DNA of 64,000 bases from Ophiura sarsii (lineage: Eukaryota > Echinodermata > Ophiuroidea > Amphilepidida > Ophiuridae), in assembly GCA_035610835.1 (NCBI GenBank), contig CM069447.1:76010312-76074311 (forward strand). Reading direction: 5' to 3'. Position numbers and translations under genes: made by a program. Below are positions 1 through 10,065 of the stretch, piece by piece. Below the pieces are notes generated by a model that was not told the origin of the DNA, searched no databases, and saw only the letters and a program-made list of their open reading frames with translations. How positions within the stretch are numbered: position 1 is the first letter of the stretch; the number at the start of each line of letters is the position of its first letter.

Positions 1-3000
1 CATAAACTAAAAAGGTGAGTCTTAAGCAGAGACTTAAACCTATTTACTGATCCAGCACACTTGATTGTCAAAGGGAGTTCGTTCCAGAGTTTTGGTGCAG
101 CTGCTGCGAATGATCTACAACCGTACGCGGTAGATGTTTTCACCGGTTTCAACAGATGCTTATTGCTGGATCTAAGTGATCGCGTTGGCTTATACTCTGT
201 GAGTAAGTCCAAGATATACGTCGGGGCAAGACCATGAAGTGATTTGTAGGTCATTAGCAGTATTTTGAACATGATCCTCTTGCGAACCGGCAGCCAATGT
301 AGTTGCTGTAGAACAGGAGTAATATGTTCGTGTTTCCTCACAAGTGCAACCATCCTGGCAGCGGTGTTCTGAACTTGCTGGAGCTTGACAATCTCACGGT
401 CAGTCAAACCGACTAACACACTGTTGCAACAATCTAATCGCGAGGTGATGAACGCGTGGACGAGTTTTTCAGCGGTTCCTTGATCCAGATATTTTCGGAT
501 TTGTCCAATTTTGCGTAACGCGAAGTTCGCGGCCCGACAGATGTTACTGATGTGAGATGTCATGCTCAGATGGTTATCGAAGATCACTCCAAGATTTCGT
601 GCCGAGGGTACTGTCTGAATGTAATCTGTGTCAATCTTTACAGCGGCAACAGTAGAAGATGTCTTGATAAACTTTGACGTTATGTGAAGTATTTCCGTCT
701 TGCCGCCATTAAGTTTAAGACGATTTGCAGTCATCCACATTTTGACACTCTTAACACACTGCTCAAGTTGTGAGATTGCAGAAGCTTTCTCGAAGGGGTT
801 AAACAGCATATACAGTTGTGTGTCATCTGCATACACCATCAGCTCAACACCCTCAAATGATCTTATAATAGCTTCTAGAGGAGCAGTATACATTGTGAAG
901 CACAGCGGGCCCAGAACAGAGCCTTGGGGGACACCATCACTCAGTGGAGATGGTTCAGACTGGACACTATTAATCACAACTGACTGCACACGATGTGCGA
1001 GATATGATTGAAACCACAGTAAAGCTGTTCCGTTTACACCGTAGCAATTTGACAGTCTTTGGAGAAGAATGCCGTGATCGATGGTATCAAATGCTGCCGT
1101 GAGGTCTAATAGAACTAGAGCAACTTCACCATGTGTGTCAATAGCTCGAAGTATGTCGTTTGAAACTCGCAACAATGCTGTCTCTGTAGAATGATGCTTT
1201 CTATATGCCGATTGCTTCTCACCGTGTAAGTTGTGGGTATCAAGGTGTTGTGTTAATTGTGCAGCAACACACCTCTCTGTGATCTTGGATATGAAAGAGA
1301 GATTCGATACCGGGCGATAATTCTTCAGACACTCTCGGTCGAGAGATGGTTTTTTGATTAATGGTGTGAGACGCGCTTCTTTGAAGGACTTTGGAACTTC
1401 ACCGGATCTCATAGATTTGTTTACAATATCACAAATAACAGGTGACAATTCAACCAGGCATTTCTTCAGCAACCATGATGGTAATGGGTCAAGGGGACAA
1501 GACTTTGATTTTGAGCCCATGATGATTTTGTTAATGGCTTCATGAGACATTTCCTGAAATTCACAGAGTTGAGGAACAGCACGTTTTGCGTCCTGAGCAA
1601 AGGTGGTAGTTTCAGATAGACCGTCTAGCTCATCCTTGACATTTTTTATTTTGTCATGGAAGAACTTGGAGAATTCACTTGCAAGTTCATCTGCCGATTC
1701 GTGCGAAGGTAGAACTTTGACTGGTTTAGAAGATGACAACTTATCGATGACATGAAATAACTTTCCCTGATCACAGTCACTGACTTGAGCTCTATGATAT
1801 TCAGATTTTGCTTTCTCCAGTGCACTCTTGTATTGCCGGCACTCTTCTTGAAATATTTGCTTGTGGACTTCTAGTCCAGATGAGATCCACTTGCGCTCGA
1901 GACGACGTTTTTCTCGTTTCCTCTCGCGCAGCATGTCATCATACCAAGGGGCATGTGGTCTGAGTGTTATGGACCGTGTCACGATTGGAGCATGTTTATC
2001 AAGAAGCTCAGAGAGTACACTATTATACTGCTCAACGAGGGTTTTGATGTCAGGTTGTGGGTTCATAATGAGTGGTGATGAGTTGATGTCCTGCTGAAAT
2101 TGCTCAATATCTATCTGGCGTAACTTGCGAAAACTGGTTTTGTGTCTCACTGGCTTAGGGCGCGTTATATTTAAGTAACATAACGTAGCTTTGTGATCTG
2201 AGGGTAAATCACTCTGAACCTTGACACCTGAAATGATCTTGCACGTGTCTCTGGTGATCAGGAGATCGAGGATATGACCATTTTTATGAGTCGGTGTGTT
2301 AACATGCTGCCGAAGACCAGCTACGTTTAACATGTTGGTCATAATAATAGTGTCTCTATCTGCTTCATCATCCATGTGGATATTAAAATCTCCAGCAAGA
2401 AGAACACGACCTGGGACATTGTTCACACATTCCAGCAATGTTGAAAAATCAGAGAAGAACATGTTGGTTGTCAACCTGTTCTTAGTGGAATACGGTGGAC
2501 GATATACTAGAAATAATCGTACAGATGTGGATTTGGCGATAATAGTAAGATCTATGTGCTCAAATGTATCATATGTAACACGTTGGTTGACTGTCACTGA
2601 GAAACCCTTACGCAATATCACACAGACACCACCTCTCTTTGCGTAAGTTCTTGGAATATGATGTAAATCAAAGTTCGGCAAGGTGTTATAATGTCCGCTA
2701 GTGCAAAGTCATATCGGTTGTTGTCTGTCAACCAAGACTCCGTAATGGCTAGAACGTCCAGCTTATCCGAGATGATAAAATCACACACAGAGGCAGTTTT
2801 ACATTTGATCGAGCGTGCATTCCAAGCAGCGAATTTTACTGGTGGCGTGCGTTTGCTTTTCATAGGCTCTAGTGGGATGTGAACAAGGTTTTGGCTGTTA
2901 CATCCATGGTTATTACAGTTCGTAGATCTCGGTTGAGTACTCAAGAGTCTATTTCCAGTGCATGTTTGTATAGCTCTTTGTTTATTTCTACTACCTCGAC

Positions 3001-3145
3001 AACCTCTAGTAGACTTAGTAGCACAGATACCCAAATGATTCAATCTCAGCCAGGTATTGGAATCCAGTCTAGGCTTGTGAAAGGAGTTTACATCAGCTTT
3101 ACCTAGAGCCATTAAGTAAGTGGAGTATTGGTGATTAGGTGTCAT
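1..3145 (-). pseudogene. Near-intact LINE ORF2 (APE endonuclease + reverse transcriptase), CR1/L2 group; one frameshift; 3' end off window
   Basis: This is the replication protein of a non-LTR retrotransposon, nicking target DNA and reverse transcribing the element RNA at the nick. Reading the minus strand, the N-terminal part (3145 to about 2700) carries the endonuclease start (KFAAWNARSIKCK, ITESWLTDNN). The frame then shifts by one between about 2709 and 2690, where the first frame ends in a stop near 2618. The second frame stays open from there to base 1. It shows HHIPR, GDFNIH (2393-2376) and SDH (2201-2193) of the endonuclease. The RT follows: LLDLTAAFD (1112-1086), GVPQGSVLGPL (935-903) and the catalytic YADD (833-822). 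The C-terminal LHWLPV (302-285) and WNELP motifs place it in the CR1/L2 assemblage. A basic, Cys-containing leader precedes the endonuclease. The stop codon lies outside the window. Clade is from motif memory, not a tree. Confidence 0.9.
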
Positions 3146-3420
3146 CTTTAAGAATAGTGTATATAATGCTGATCACCATTGATTACAGATTATGCTGGTA
3201 ACTAGAGTAGAGATGCAATCAAGTCAGTGAAAACAGTATTTAGCCAAGCGGAAAGCATAAGACTCACAGTTAGTATGGTGACAAGGCTGCAGAATTCTGA
3301 AGCCAGTTGATAGTCAGAAAACATATCATAAAATGTCAGCAAAGTTAAAAATACGATGAAGATATTTCCACATCCAGTGTGGTCCTTGGCATTGATATAA
3401 AAGGTTGATGTAGTACTAGC
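1..3420 (-). mobile_element. CR1/L2-like LINE body, minus strand
   Basis: The coding part runs from about 3145 to beyond base 1. The stretch 3146-3420 is non-coding and probably 5' UTR of this LINE, because the plus-strand Ty3 coding sequence only becomes recognisable near 3495. The exact 5' junction cannot be fixed from the sequence. The integrase of the neighbouring LTR element lacks everything before this junction, so the LINE may have inserted into it or caused a deletion. Confidence 0.75.
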
Positions 3421-3422
3421 AC

Positions 3423-4526
3423 ATGATGGTTACTAAAAACGGCATAAATATAGGAATTTCAGCAGAGCTATTTGCAGAGGCAGCATGTATCATCTGCGCC
3501 AATGAATGGCGGTTGCATGTGAGACAATTAGTTCACGCCTATAATTGCACCAGGAACGAGTCGACAGGTTTCTCGCCATACTATCTAATGTATGGACGTG
3601 AACCTCGCCTGCACATAGATGTGAGGATGGGTTTGACACCAACTGCACAGGCTCCATCAAGCCATAAGAGCTACGCGAAGAAACTGCAAGAGAGATTGCG
3701 AGAAGCCCATCAACTAGCGTCAGCCAGAGCAAGCAAGAAAGCAAACTCAAACAAGCAACGCTTTGATGCAAAAGTGAGGGAGTGCCGATTGATGCCCAAT
3801 GACCGCGTGTTGGTGAAGAACGTAAGGATACGTGGGAAGCATAAGCTGGCCGATTGGTGGGAGTCTACCATTTATATAGTCGTCCGGCAGCCAAATGAGA
3901 CCATCCCCGTATACGTGATTAGACCAGAGGATGGAGGCGGCCCAGATCGCACCCTTCATCGAAACTTGCTTCTTCCGTGCCCATATCAGGTTCAGCCCTC
4001 TAAGTCCACGGAAGCTGTAAGACTGCCACCGAAGCCTCGCCCAAGGACCAGGCAGACCGTCAGAACCACTAAAGGGACGAACAGTAGTTCTGGGGATGAT
4101 GAGTCAGATGACGTATTGTATGTGGACATTCCGAGAAATGATGCACCTGTCAATATTTTCAAACCAGTTCCTGCACCTCGGCTCTCCATCATTTCAAGCG
4201 ACACTGACCACCAGCCATCTAGCCAATCCTCGAGCGATAGCAACCCTCGGTCAGACGACGAAGAATCACCCCCTACCCAGGATCAACCTCAGGATCACGT
4301 ATCTAGTGAATCTTCATCATCTGAAGACACTCCTGCTCCTCGACCTCCAACACCACCAAGACGACAAATTCGTTCCCGAGCACCGACAAGACGCTTTGGT
4401 TACTCTGCCCCTGGAAAGCCGTTCAGTATGAGAACAACTACCTTTGTGGACGACGGAGAAGTGAATATACGCAGCCGAAAAGCACAGATCTTCGCCGACC
4501 TATTGCACCACTTTGGTACCCTTTGA
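3423..4526 (+). pseudogene. Ty3-type LTR retrotransposon pol, integrase C-terminal part (5' truncated)
   Basis: The open frame has 367 codons. Recognisable integrase begins near residue 25 (EWRLHVRQLVHAYNC) and continues through ESTGFSPYYLMYGREPRL, a signature of the end of the Ty3-type integrase core. A basic helix-rich stretch follows, then the C-terminal DNA-binding module (DRVLVKNVR, TLHRNLLLPCP). The last 180 residues are an acidic, Ser/Pro-rich tail ending in a basic RRQIRSRAPTRR segment, as in many animal Ty3-group pol proteins. Protease, RT, RNase H and the HHCC and D,D(35)E residues are absent, so the fragment is not autonomous. The stop lies about 90 bp before the polypurine tract and LTR, the expected order. 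The broken 5' side abuts the oppositely oriented LINE. Confidence 0.85.
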
Positions 4527-4608
4527 CTTCACCACACATGTTGACCTATGTTATATTTAGTTCAAGTTTATTTTTATTTTGTTCATTTGAATGTTGGGAC
4601 ACCATTCA

Positions 4609-4621
4609 GTAAGAGGGGGAG
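4609..4621 (+). other. Polypurine tract of the Ty3-type element
   Basis: A purine run (agtaagagggggag) lies between the pol stop and the TGTGTAAC start of the LTR. This is where the plus-strand primer of an LTR retrotransposon should be. Confidence 0.65.
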
Positions 4622-4941
4622 TGTGTAACCACCCATATAATACTGGTTACCATTTCCATCCTATTTGATACCCAACTTTAATGACTTAAGTAAACTTCAC
4701 TCAGAGGTTTGCCCTATTGTATAATTGTTAGAGGAAGATATGAGTCATCTTTATATCTATACAGCACTCAAGTCTGTTAACTACCAGGTTGCCAAGTGTC
4801 TTAAAGATTAAGCCCATTTGTATATAGCATAGTGTGTGATTGTTGTGCATTGATCCGCCCGGCAACACTCTCTTTCATCTGGAGTGAACACACTATGATC
4901 ATATAGCTACAAATATATTTGTATTTTCTCCATAAAATACA
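4622..4941 (+). repeat. 3' LTR of the Ty3-type element (about 320 bp)
   Basis: The LTR starts TGTGTAACCACCC directly after the polypurine tract and ends ...CATAAAATACA, giving the usual TGT...ACA termini. The right border is supported because a second copy of the last 80-90 bp ends at the equivalent base near 6776. No 5' LTR is present in the window to compare for age. Confidence 0.6.
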
Positions 4942-6684
4942 GGTAAGGGCTTGTTCTTTTGCTAATAAAATGTTAAATGTAAATATATGTAAATATTATG
5001 TGACTTTTGTGTCATGTCAGTGGTTAGATGTGCCATTACTTTTGGGTTTATTTGTGTCAAGTACAGCATCTATCATGATGTATGCTCCATGTGCTATATG
5101 ACTTGTTGACACCAAAACATTCATTTTACAAGCTCATCTAACTTACTGTAAGAGTAAGACATAACTATTCATGAACTTAGTCACACATATAAGATGTATG
5201 AATTATTAAGGGAATGTTGATGATTAGATATCATACATTTTGAATGATCATTTAAGTTGTATTTTAGATGTAAAATGTAACTACCATAAGATGCAGTGTA
5301 TCTTATGTTAGTCCGAGAGTGCCTGGTCTGTAGACCTTTGGGCCATTATGTGCGTGCATAGTCGAATTGCATTGAACCATGGCATTCTCATTCCCCAAAG
5401 AAATATATCATTGGGCTACATATCTAGGAGTGGCTAAATCCCAAGGGATTGATGAGTGTTGTTATAGTCCATTCAGTTGAACATACCATGTAACCCATAA
5501 TAGGATTGTTTGTTGTTGGACTATTTGTAACTATGACCTCACCAGGAAATGATGTGAGACCAATTCATATTTGTGCAAATGGACTATAGTAGTGAATACA
5601 AATACAGGAGCATTTTAGCTTAGCTCCTATATAGGTGGTACAAAAGTCTTCTTTGTGGTATAATACGCAAAGAGTATAATTAGACCATCTCATTGAACTG
5701 TGTTTATATATAAACAAATTCTGAATAAAATGGTTAACACTGATCTATTGCAAGATACTTTGGATTGTTCAAAGTTTATCCAATAGGAAACATGTATGTA
5801 GGCATTGGTACAAATGCCTAATGGAATCATGTTACTGTGGGAGTTAAGACTTAGTTGTTTACATATTCATGAGATATATAGTAATACATTATTTACTATA
5901 TCATATGGTTAGATAAAGTTGCTAGTTTTGACATTCTGACTTTAAGGAATGTTAATCATGTATTCAATCATCTTTGTTTACAAATATTGTGTGTTGTATA
6001 TATTTCATTGAACAAATACAAATGCTAATGATTTAAGCCTAAATGCATTATTTGTTTTATATTTGCTTTGATGTTTTGGAGATACTCAATTAAATCATAT
6101 TAAATCATGTTGTATTGATTAGATTATAAGTTGGAATTAATATTTGGGCTTAGAATAACATTCTGGATTTGATTAAGTTCATGTACTAATTTAATGTTAC
6201 ACAAATTATGTTTACCAAGTTATAATTAGTAAGGATCATAATTATGGTTATATTATAATTTGTATGACCTATGTTTGGATATTATCAATTAATGTCAAGT
6301 GCAACTCTGTTGGCATCTGAGTTGCATTCTATTATTTTTGGATTTGTCAATTATCACACTTTAATATCTTTATGAGATTTATTAATTATACGTCCAAATT
6401 CATTTGTTTTGTTTATGATTGAGATCATTTATTATTCAAATATAATTGTTACTTATTAAAGTAAAGGTTTCAAACATGGAGAACATGGTATAATTAAATA
6501 CTTGTTTGGGACAATTACATATTTTAAAGAGATACCTTTCATTAATGAATCGACAATTAATGAGATATATTATTAAACCATAGACGTTTATTAATACAAA
6601 AAGAGAATATTATTTATCGTAGAAAATGTATATATGTTTTGATTAGTTCAATATAAAAAAATGGTTTTTCACGAGTTTAGAACA
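4942..6684. other. AT-rich non-coding stretch between two LTR 3' ends
   Basis: No supported coding region. The DNA is very AT-rich with many short ATAATTA-like runs. It is bounded on both sides by copies of the LTR 3' end (about 4865-4941 and 6685-6776). It could be an insertion, a rearranged remnant of the LTR element, or host DNA caught between two insertions. Confidence 0.4.
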
Positions 6685-6776
6685 CACGCTCTCTTTCATC
6701 TGGAATCCATCAGATGAACACACTATAAGAATATAGCTGCTACTATATTTGTATTTTCTTCATATATAAAAATACA
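6685..6776 (+). repeat. Partial second copy of the LTR 3' end
   Basis: The segment beginning CTCTTTCATCTGG and containing GAACACACTAT and TATTTGTATTTTCTTC, ending AAATACA, matches 4865-4941 with a small insertion (ATCCATCA). Only the last quarter of the LTR is present. Confidence 0.7.
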
Positions 6777-7435
6777 GATTCCCAATACGTGGACGAGATG
6801 CTGCCCTAATCGAGAGAAGATCCCCTTTGCCCCTTTCCCCTCAACGTTCTGCTGAACTAAGGATATAGTGACAACACCCTGCGTTTGATATATGCCCGTG
6901 ATGGATACTGCATAGACAATGACAAATAAGGGGTGCACCCCGTGCTAAAGCACATTGACGCGCAGACAGCGAGCGATGCGCATGCGATGCTGCGTTGCGC
7001 ATGTTGCGGTGTAGATATTTGATTTGTGAATATTTGTAAATAAATTGTATATATATATTTTGCTCTGAATGCCAACATCATGTGTCAAGTAGTTTAACTG
7101 TTTCAGACTCCGACCATTCGGACCCGACCGTCCCACATCCATCATGTGTTGTGAGGCACGGCTACAAAAGTATAATTGGTTGAAATTTAAAACTGGCGAT
7201 TGCCTGTTCAAAGACATGACAATGCCAAATGTGCCATATACAAGACAACTCGTTCCCATCCAAAGATGAAAACACTTGCTGATGACATAGATCCTTCGTA
7301 GTTTGTGGCAACTAGTATATTGTTAGGACTGATGTTTTCAACAGCTATGGCAACTCAGAGAATAATTCCATCAGGAATCCAAGGAAAATTAATAATAAAG
7401 ATTCATAGAAAAATTCCAAAATTTGAACTTACTGT
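6777..7435. other. No gene recognised
   Basis: No reading frame here resembles a known family. There is a GC-richer patch near 6955-7015 with repeated GCGATGCGCATG/TTGCGCATG words. Confidence 0.35.
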
Positions 7436-7439
7436 TCCA

Positions 7440-7476
7440 GACAGTTTCGACGTCCGTTCGGATGTCTTTATCAATG
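7440..7476 (-). other. Short stem-loop followed by GAAAC; resembles a decayed hammerhead-like core
   Basis: Read on the minus strand: TTGATAAA, a stem GACATCCG/CGGACGTC closed by two A residues (one A-C mismatch), then GAAAC. A hammerhead core is CUGAUGA, stem II, GAAA. Here two core positions differ, so activity is unlikely. A similar word occurs repeatedly in invertebrate mobile elements as far as I recall. Confidence 0.3.
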
Positions 7477-7713
7477 GTGTATGACCGCTGATCCAGTGTT
7501 ACCAGAAGATGTTGATTTTCTGGTGACGTCACGTGATGATTTTGATGACGTAATCCGGATTCATATTTGCATTCTAATCTTCTTTCGCAATTTTATTATC
7601 CACGGTATTACATATATTTAGATACACTTACCTTTATACTAAGACTGACGTCGTATCCACTGTGCTAACGAAGTAGTGTATATGTGGAAGTGTTTTGTGT
7701 TAATATTGTGGCG

Positions 7714-7750
7714 AACCGCCGGTTAGTGATGGTAAAACTAACCTGCGGTT
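7714..7750. repeat. 14-bp inverted repeat hairpin
   Basis: AACCGCCGGTTAGT at 7714-7727 pairs with ACTAACCTGCGGTT at 7737-7750 (13 of 14 pairs) across a 9-nt loop. No function can be assigned. Confidence 0.6.
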
Positions 7751-8007
7751 ACGCGAGTGATCTAGGCTTGAAGGCCGTGAGTAAGCGGAAAAAATGTGAT
7801 TTACCTTATGATTAAAATGTGACAAAACATAACAAAAGCACTAATATTTCAAATGTACAAATCACGTTTAATTGTGAACAACTGGAAAAAAAAGCAAATT
7901 TGTTAATCACTCTAACATATCTCAGACACGACCCTCATATTACTCACACATACCATACTTAATCATACTACAGGGAACACTTTAAGATCATACTAATATT
8001 ACTGATG

Positions 8008-8300
8008 CACAGGCAATATTTCTCCTGTGTAAATACTACAGTGATTACTTACCAATTAAACGGTGTGCACACAGGAATGTAATTTCTCCTGTGTGAATAC
8101 TACGCCGGTGATTAATTATTAATTAGATGGTGTGCACACAGGAATGTTAATCTCTCTTATGTGAATACTACAGTGATTACTTACTAATTGGATGGGGTGC
8201 TCACAGGAAGGTTATTTCTCCTGTGTGAATACTACAGTGATTACTTACTAATTAGACGGTGTGCTCACAGGAAGGTGATTTCTCCTGTGTGTAAATCACT
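8008..8300. repeat. Minisatellite, about 5 copies of 62-67 bp, each with an internal hairpin
   Basis: The word CACAGG recurs at 8008, 8070, 8137, 8202 and 8266. Each unit has CACAGGA, about 9-10 bases, then TCCTGTG, followed by TGAATACTACAGTGATTACT and AATTAGACGGTGTGC. The self-complementary CACAGGA/TCCTGTG is conserved in most copies. Confidence 0.85.
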
Positions 8301-9213
8301 GTTTGAATCAGTTATTTGACTAAACAGGAATGATCATGTTATTATATTATGTTCTCCTTCTTTCATTCATAATTTTACACATCATCATGATCATGAAATG
8401 TCAACAATAATAGTAGCAAACTCTGACGATCTTACTTTGAATAGTTCTTTAATCAAACCTGTGCCATCATGTCAACCTCCCTTATCATCGCTCTTGGGTC
8501 ATGCATGTACATGTACACCTGTCCTGAACAAGTCAATTATAAGCCATTATCTGCAATCTTCTACAGCAGAATCAGTCAAAACGGCATGTTTTTATAATCG
8601 GGGGTACAGGCCCTCTTCAGTCTAAAATCAGCCCGTAATAATGTAGGCCTACATGTGTTTCTAACAATAGAGGGCAGTATACTTGTTTAGAGGTATACTT
8701 TCATTCTACCTTCAGTGAGTAGCGGTCGGCGCGTGACAATATTATAAACTATTGTATATGACTAAATATGACAAGATTGAAATAAATTGCTGAAATGAGT
8801 TGGTAAATGTTGAGATTGGCATGAAAAAAGCATAAATATAATAAAACTAGTAAATTATAATGCTTCTTTGACGTTGACTTTGAAATGTCGATGATTTATA
8901 TTGTGCAATTAATTATTTTAATATTTTAATAAATAAATTGATCAAATGTTACAATTATTTGATAACAAAATAATTAAAACTGAAAATGCTTAAAATCGCA
9001 GGGTGAGCGTTTTCTACATACAAATGTATACAAAACACCACCGATATTTTGAGACACCCGAAACTCAATTGACCATAACGTCAGAATTGAAAATCCAATT
9101 GACCTCAAACAAAAAGCATTTTAAAGCAGACTTGTACTAATATCTCATTTTTGTCCGAAGCACTGCATTTTAATATCTGACCATCCTAGACCCCCCCTCC
9201 CCCTTAAGATAGT
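8301..9213. other. No gene recognised
   Basis: AT-rich non-coding DNA. The reading frame at 8398-8625 shows no recognisable domain and no splice context that would support it. Confidence 0.3.
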
Positions 9214-9412
9214 AGGGAGCTTTCGATTTGCACGAAGGAAGAATCTAGGACGGTTGAATGACATATTGAGTCATGTGCGCATGCGTCAACTTTGTCATCC
9301 GTTGGTCCTCTAAATGCTACAACATGAAGGGACTAACAACCGTCGTGGTGACGACGGCAACGTTTTGTGTTTTACCGTCGTAAAAGCGTCCGTCGTGCAA
9401 ATCGAAAGCCCT
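9214..9412. mobile_element. MITE, about 200 bp, with 20-22 bp terminal inverted repeats
   Basis: The left end AGGGAGCTTTCGATTTGCAC (9214 on) is matched by the reverse complement of the right end (TCGTGCAAATCGAAAGCCCT at 9393-9412). The interior has CGTCGTGGTGACGACGG-type words and no coding capacity. The target duplication is not clear, and another MITE starts about 2 bp to the right. Confidence 0.7.
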
Positions 9413-9414
9413 AA

Positions 9415-9754
9415 TATAGATGGTGTGACCGGTGACGTCATGTATTTACAAATGGGACACCCTCTCTTGATTCCCTCCGGGCAGAATATACAGTAAAGTT
9501 AATGAAGACAACATGAAATTTCTTTCTAATGAATTGTAAAACTCATTTATTTTTAATTCTTTTTGTGAAATTCGATAGCTTATAGCATTCCAAAGCAAGT
9601 TTAAAGACAGTTTTGATAACAATTTGCTGTAACACCACAATCTAGTTAGAAAACCTGATCTGGCCTATGTAAACTATAGGAATCTTGCCCGGTTAGTTTT
9701 GTCTCAAATCAACAGAGGGCGTCATAAATGTAAACAACGGTCACCTCATCTATA
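9415..9754. mobile_element. MITE family B, copy 1 (about 340 bp)
   Basis: The left end TATAGATGGTGTGACC and right end GGTCACCTCATCTATA are inverted repeats with two differences. The interior (GTCATGTATTTACAAATGGG, GAAGACAACATGA, AACCTGATCTGGCCTATG) matches 36705-37061 almost throughout, which confirms a dispersed element. Confidence 0.85.
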
Positions 9755-9916
9755 GAGTACAATTTGATATGAGGATGCACATGTATAACACATACACTAC
9801 GGAAATGCATTGTCATAAGTACAAACATGCCTGGTATTGGTTCAGTAATCTTTGAGATAGACTTCGAAAATTGGGAAAAGTTTCTGAAAAATCTGTTTTA
9901 TATGTGTTAAACAACC

Positions 9917-10065
9917 ACCATTTTAGAGCACAAAGATGCGAGGCTAGTCTCAGTATCCGTTTTATGATGGTTGCGGAAAAAAAACTTTAGGCATAACACC
10001 ACCATTTTGTATCGCAGCACAAAGCGAGGTTGTCTCATATCCGTTTTATGATGGTATAGGCCTGG
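9917..10065. repeat. Two-copy tandem duplication
   Basis: CACCATTTT...GCACAAAG...GAGGC/GAGGTTGTCTCA...TATCCGTTTTATGATGG occurs near 9917-9975 and again near 10000-10055. Only two copies are seen. Confidence 0.6.

Noticed and set aside
4941..4950. Splice donor (CAG|GTAAGG) at the LTR end
   Set aside because: It matches the consensus, but no exon is identifiable upstream apart from the LTR. Probably chance.
8008..8300. CRISPR-like array
   Set aside because: Repeats and spacers are not distinguishable. The whole 62-67-bp unit is repeated, and the genome is eukaryotic.
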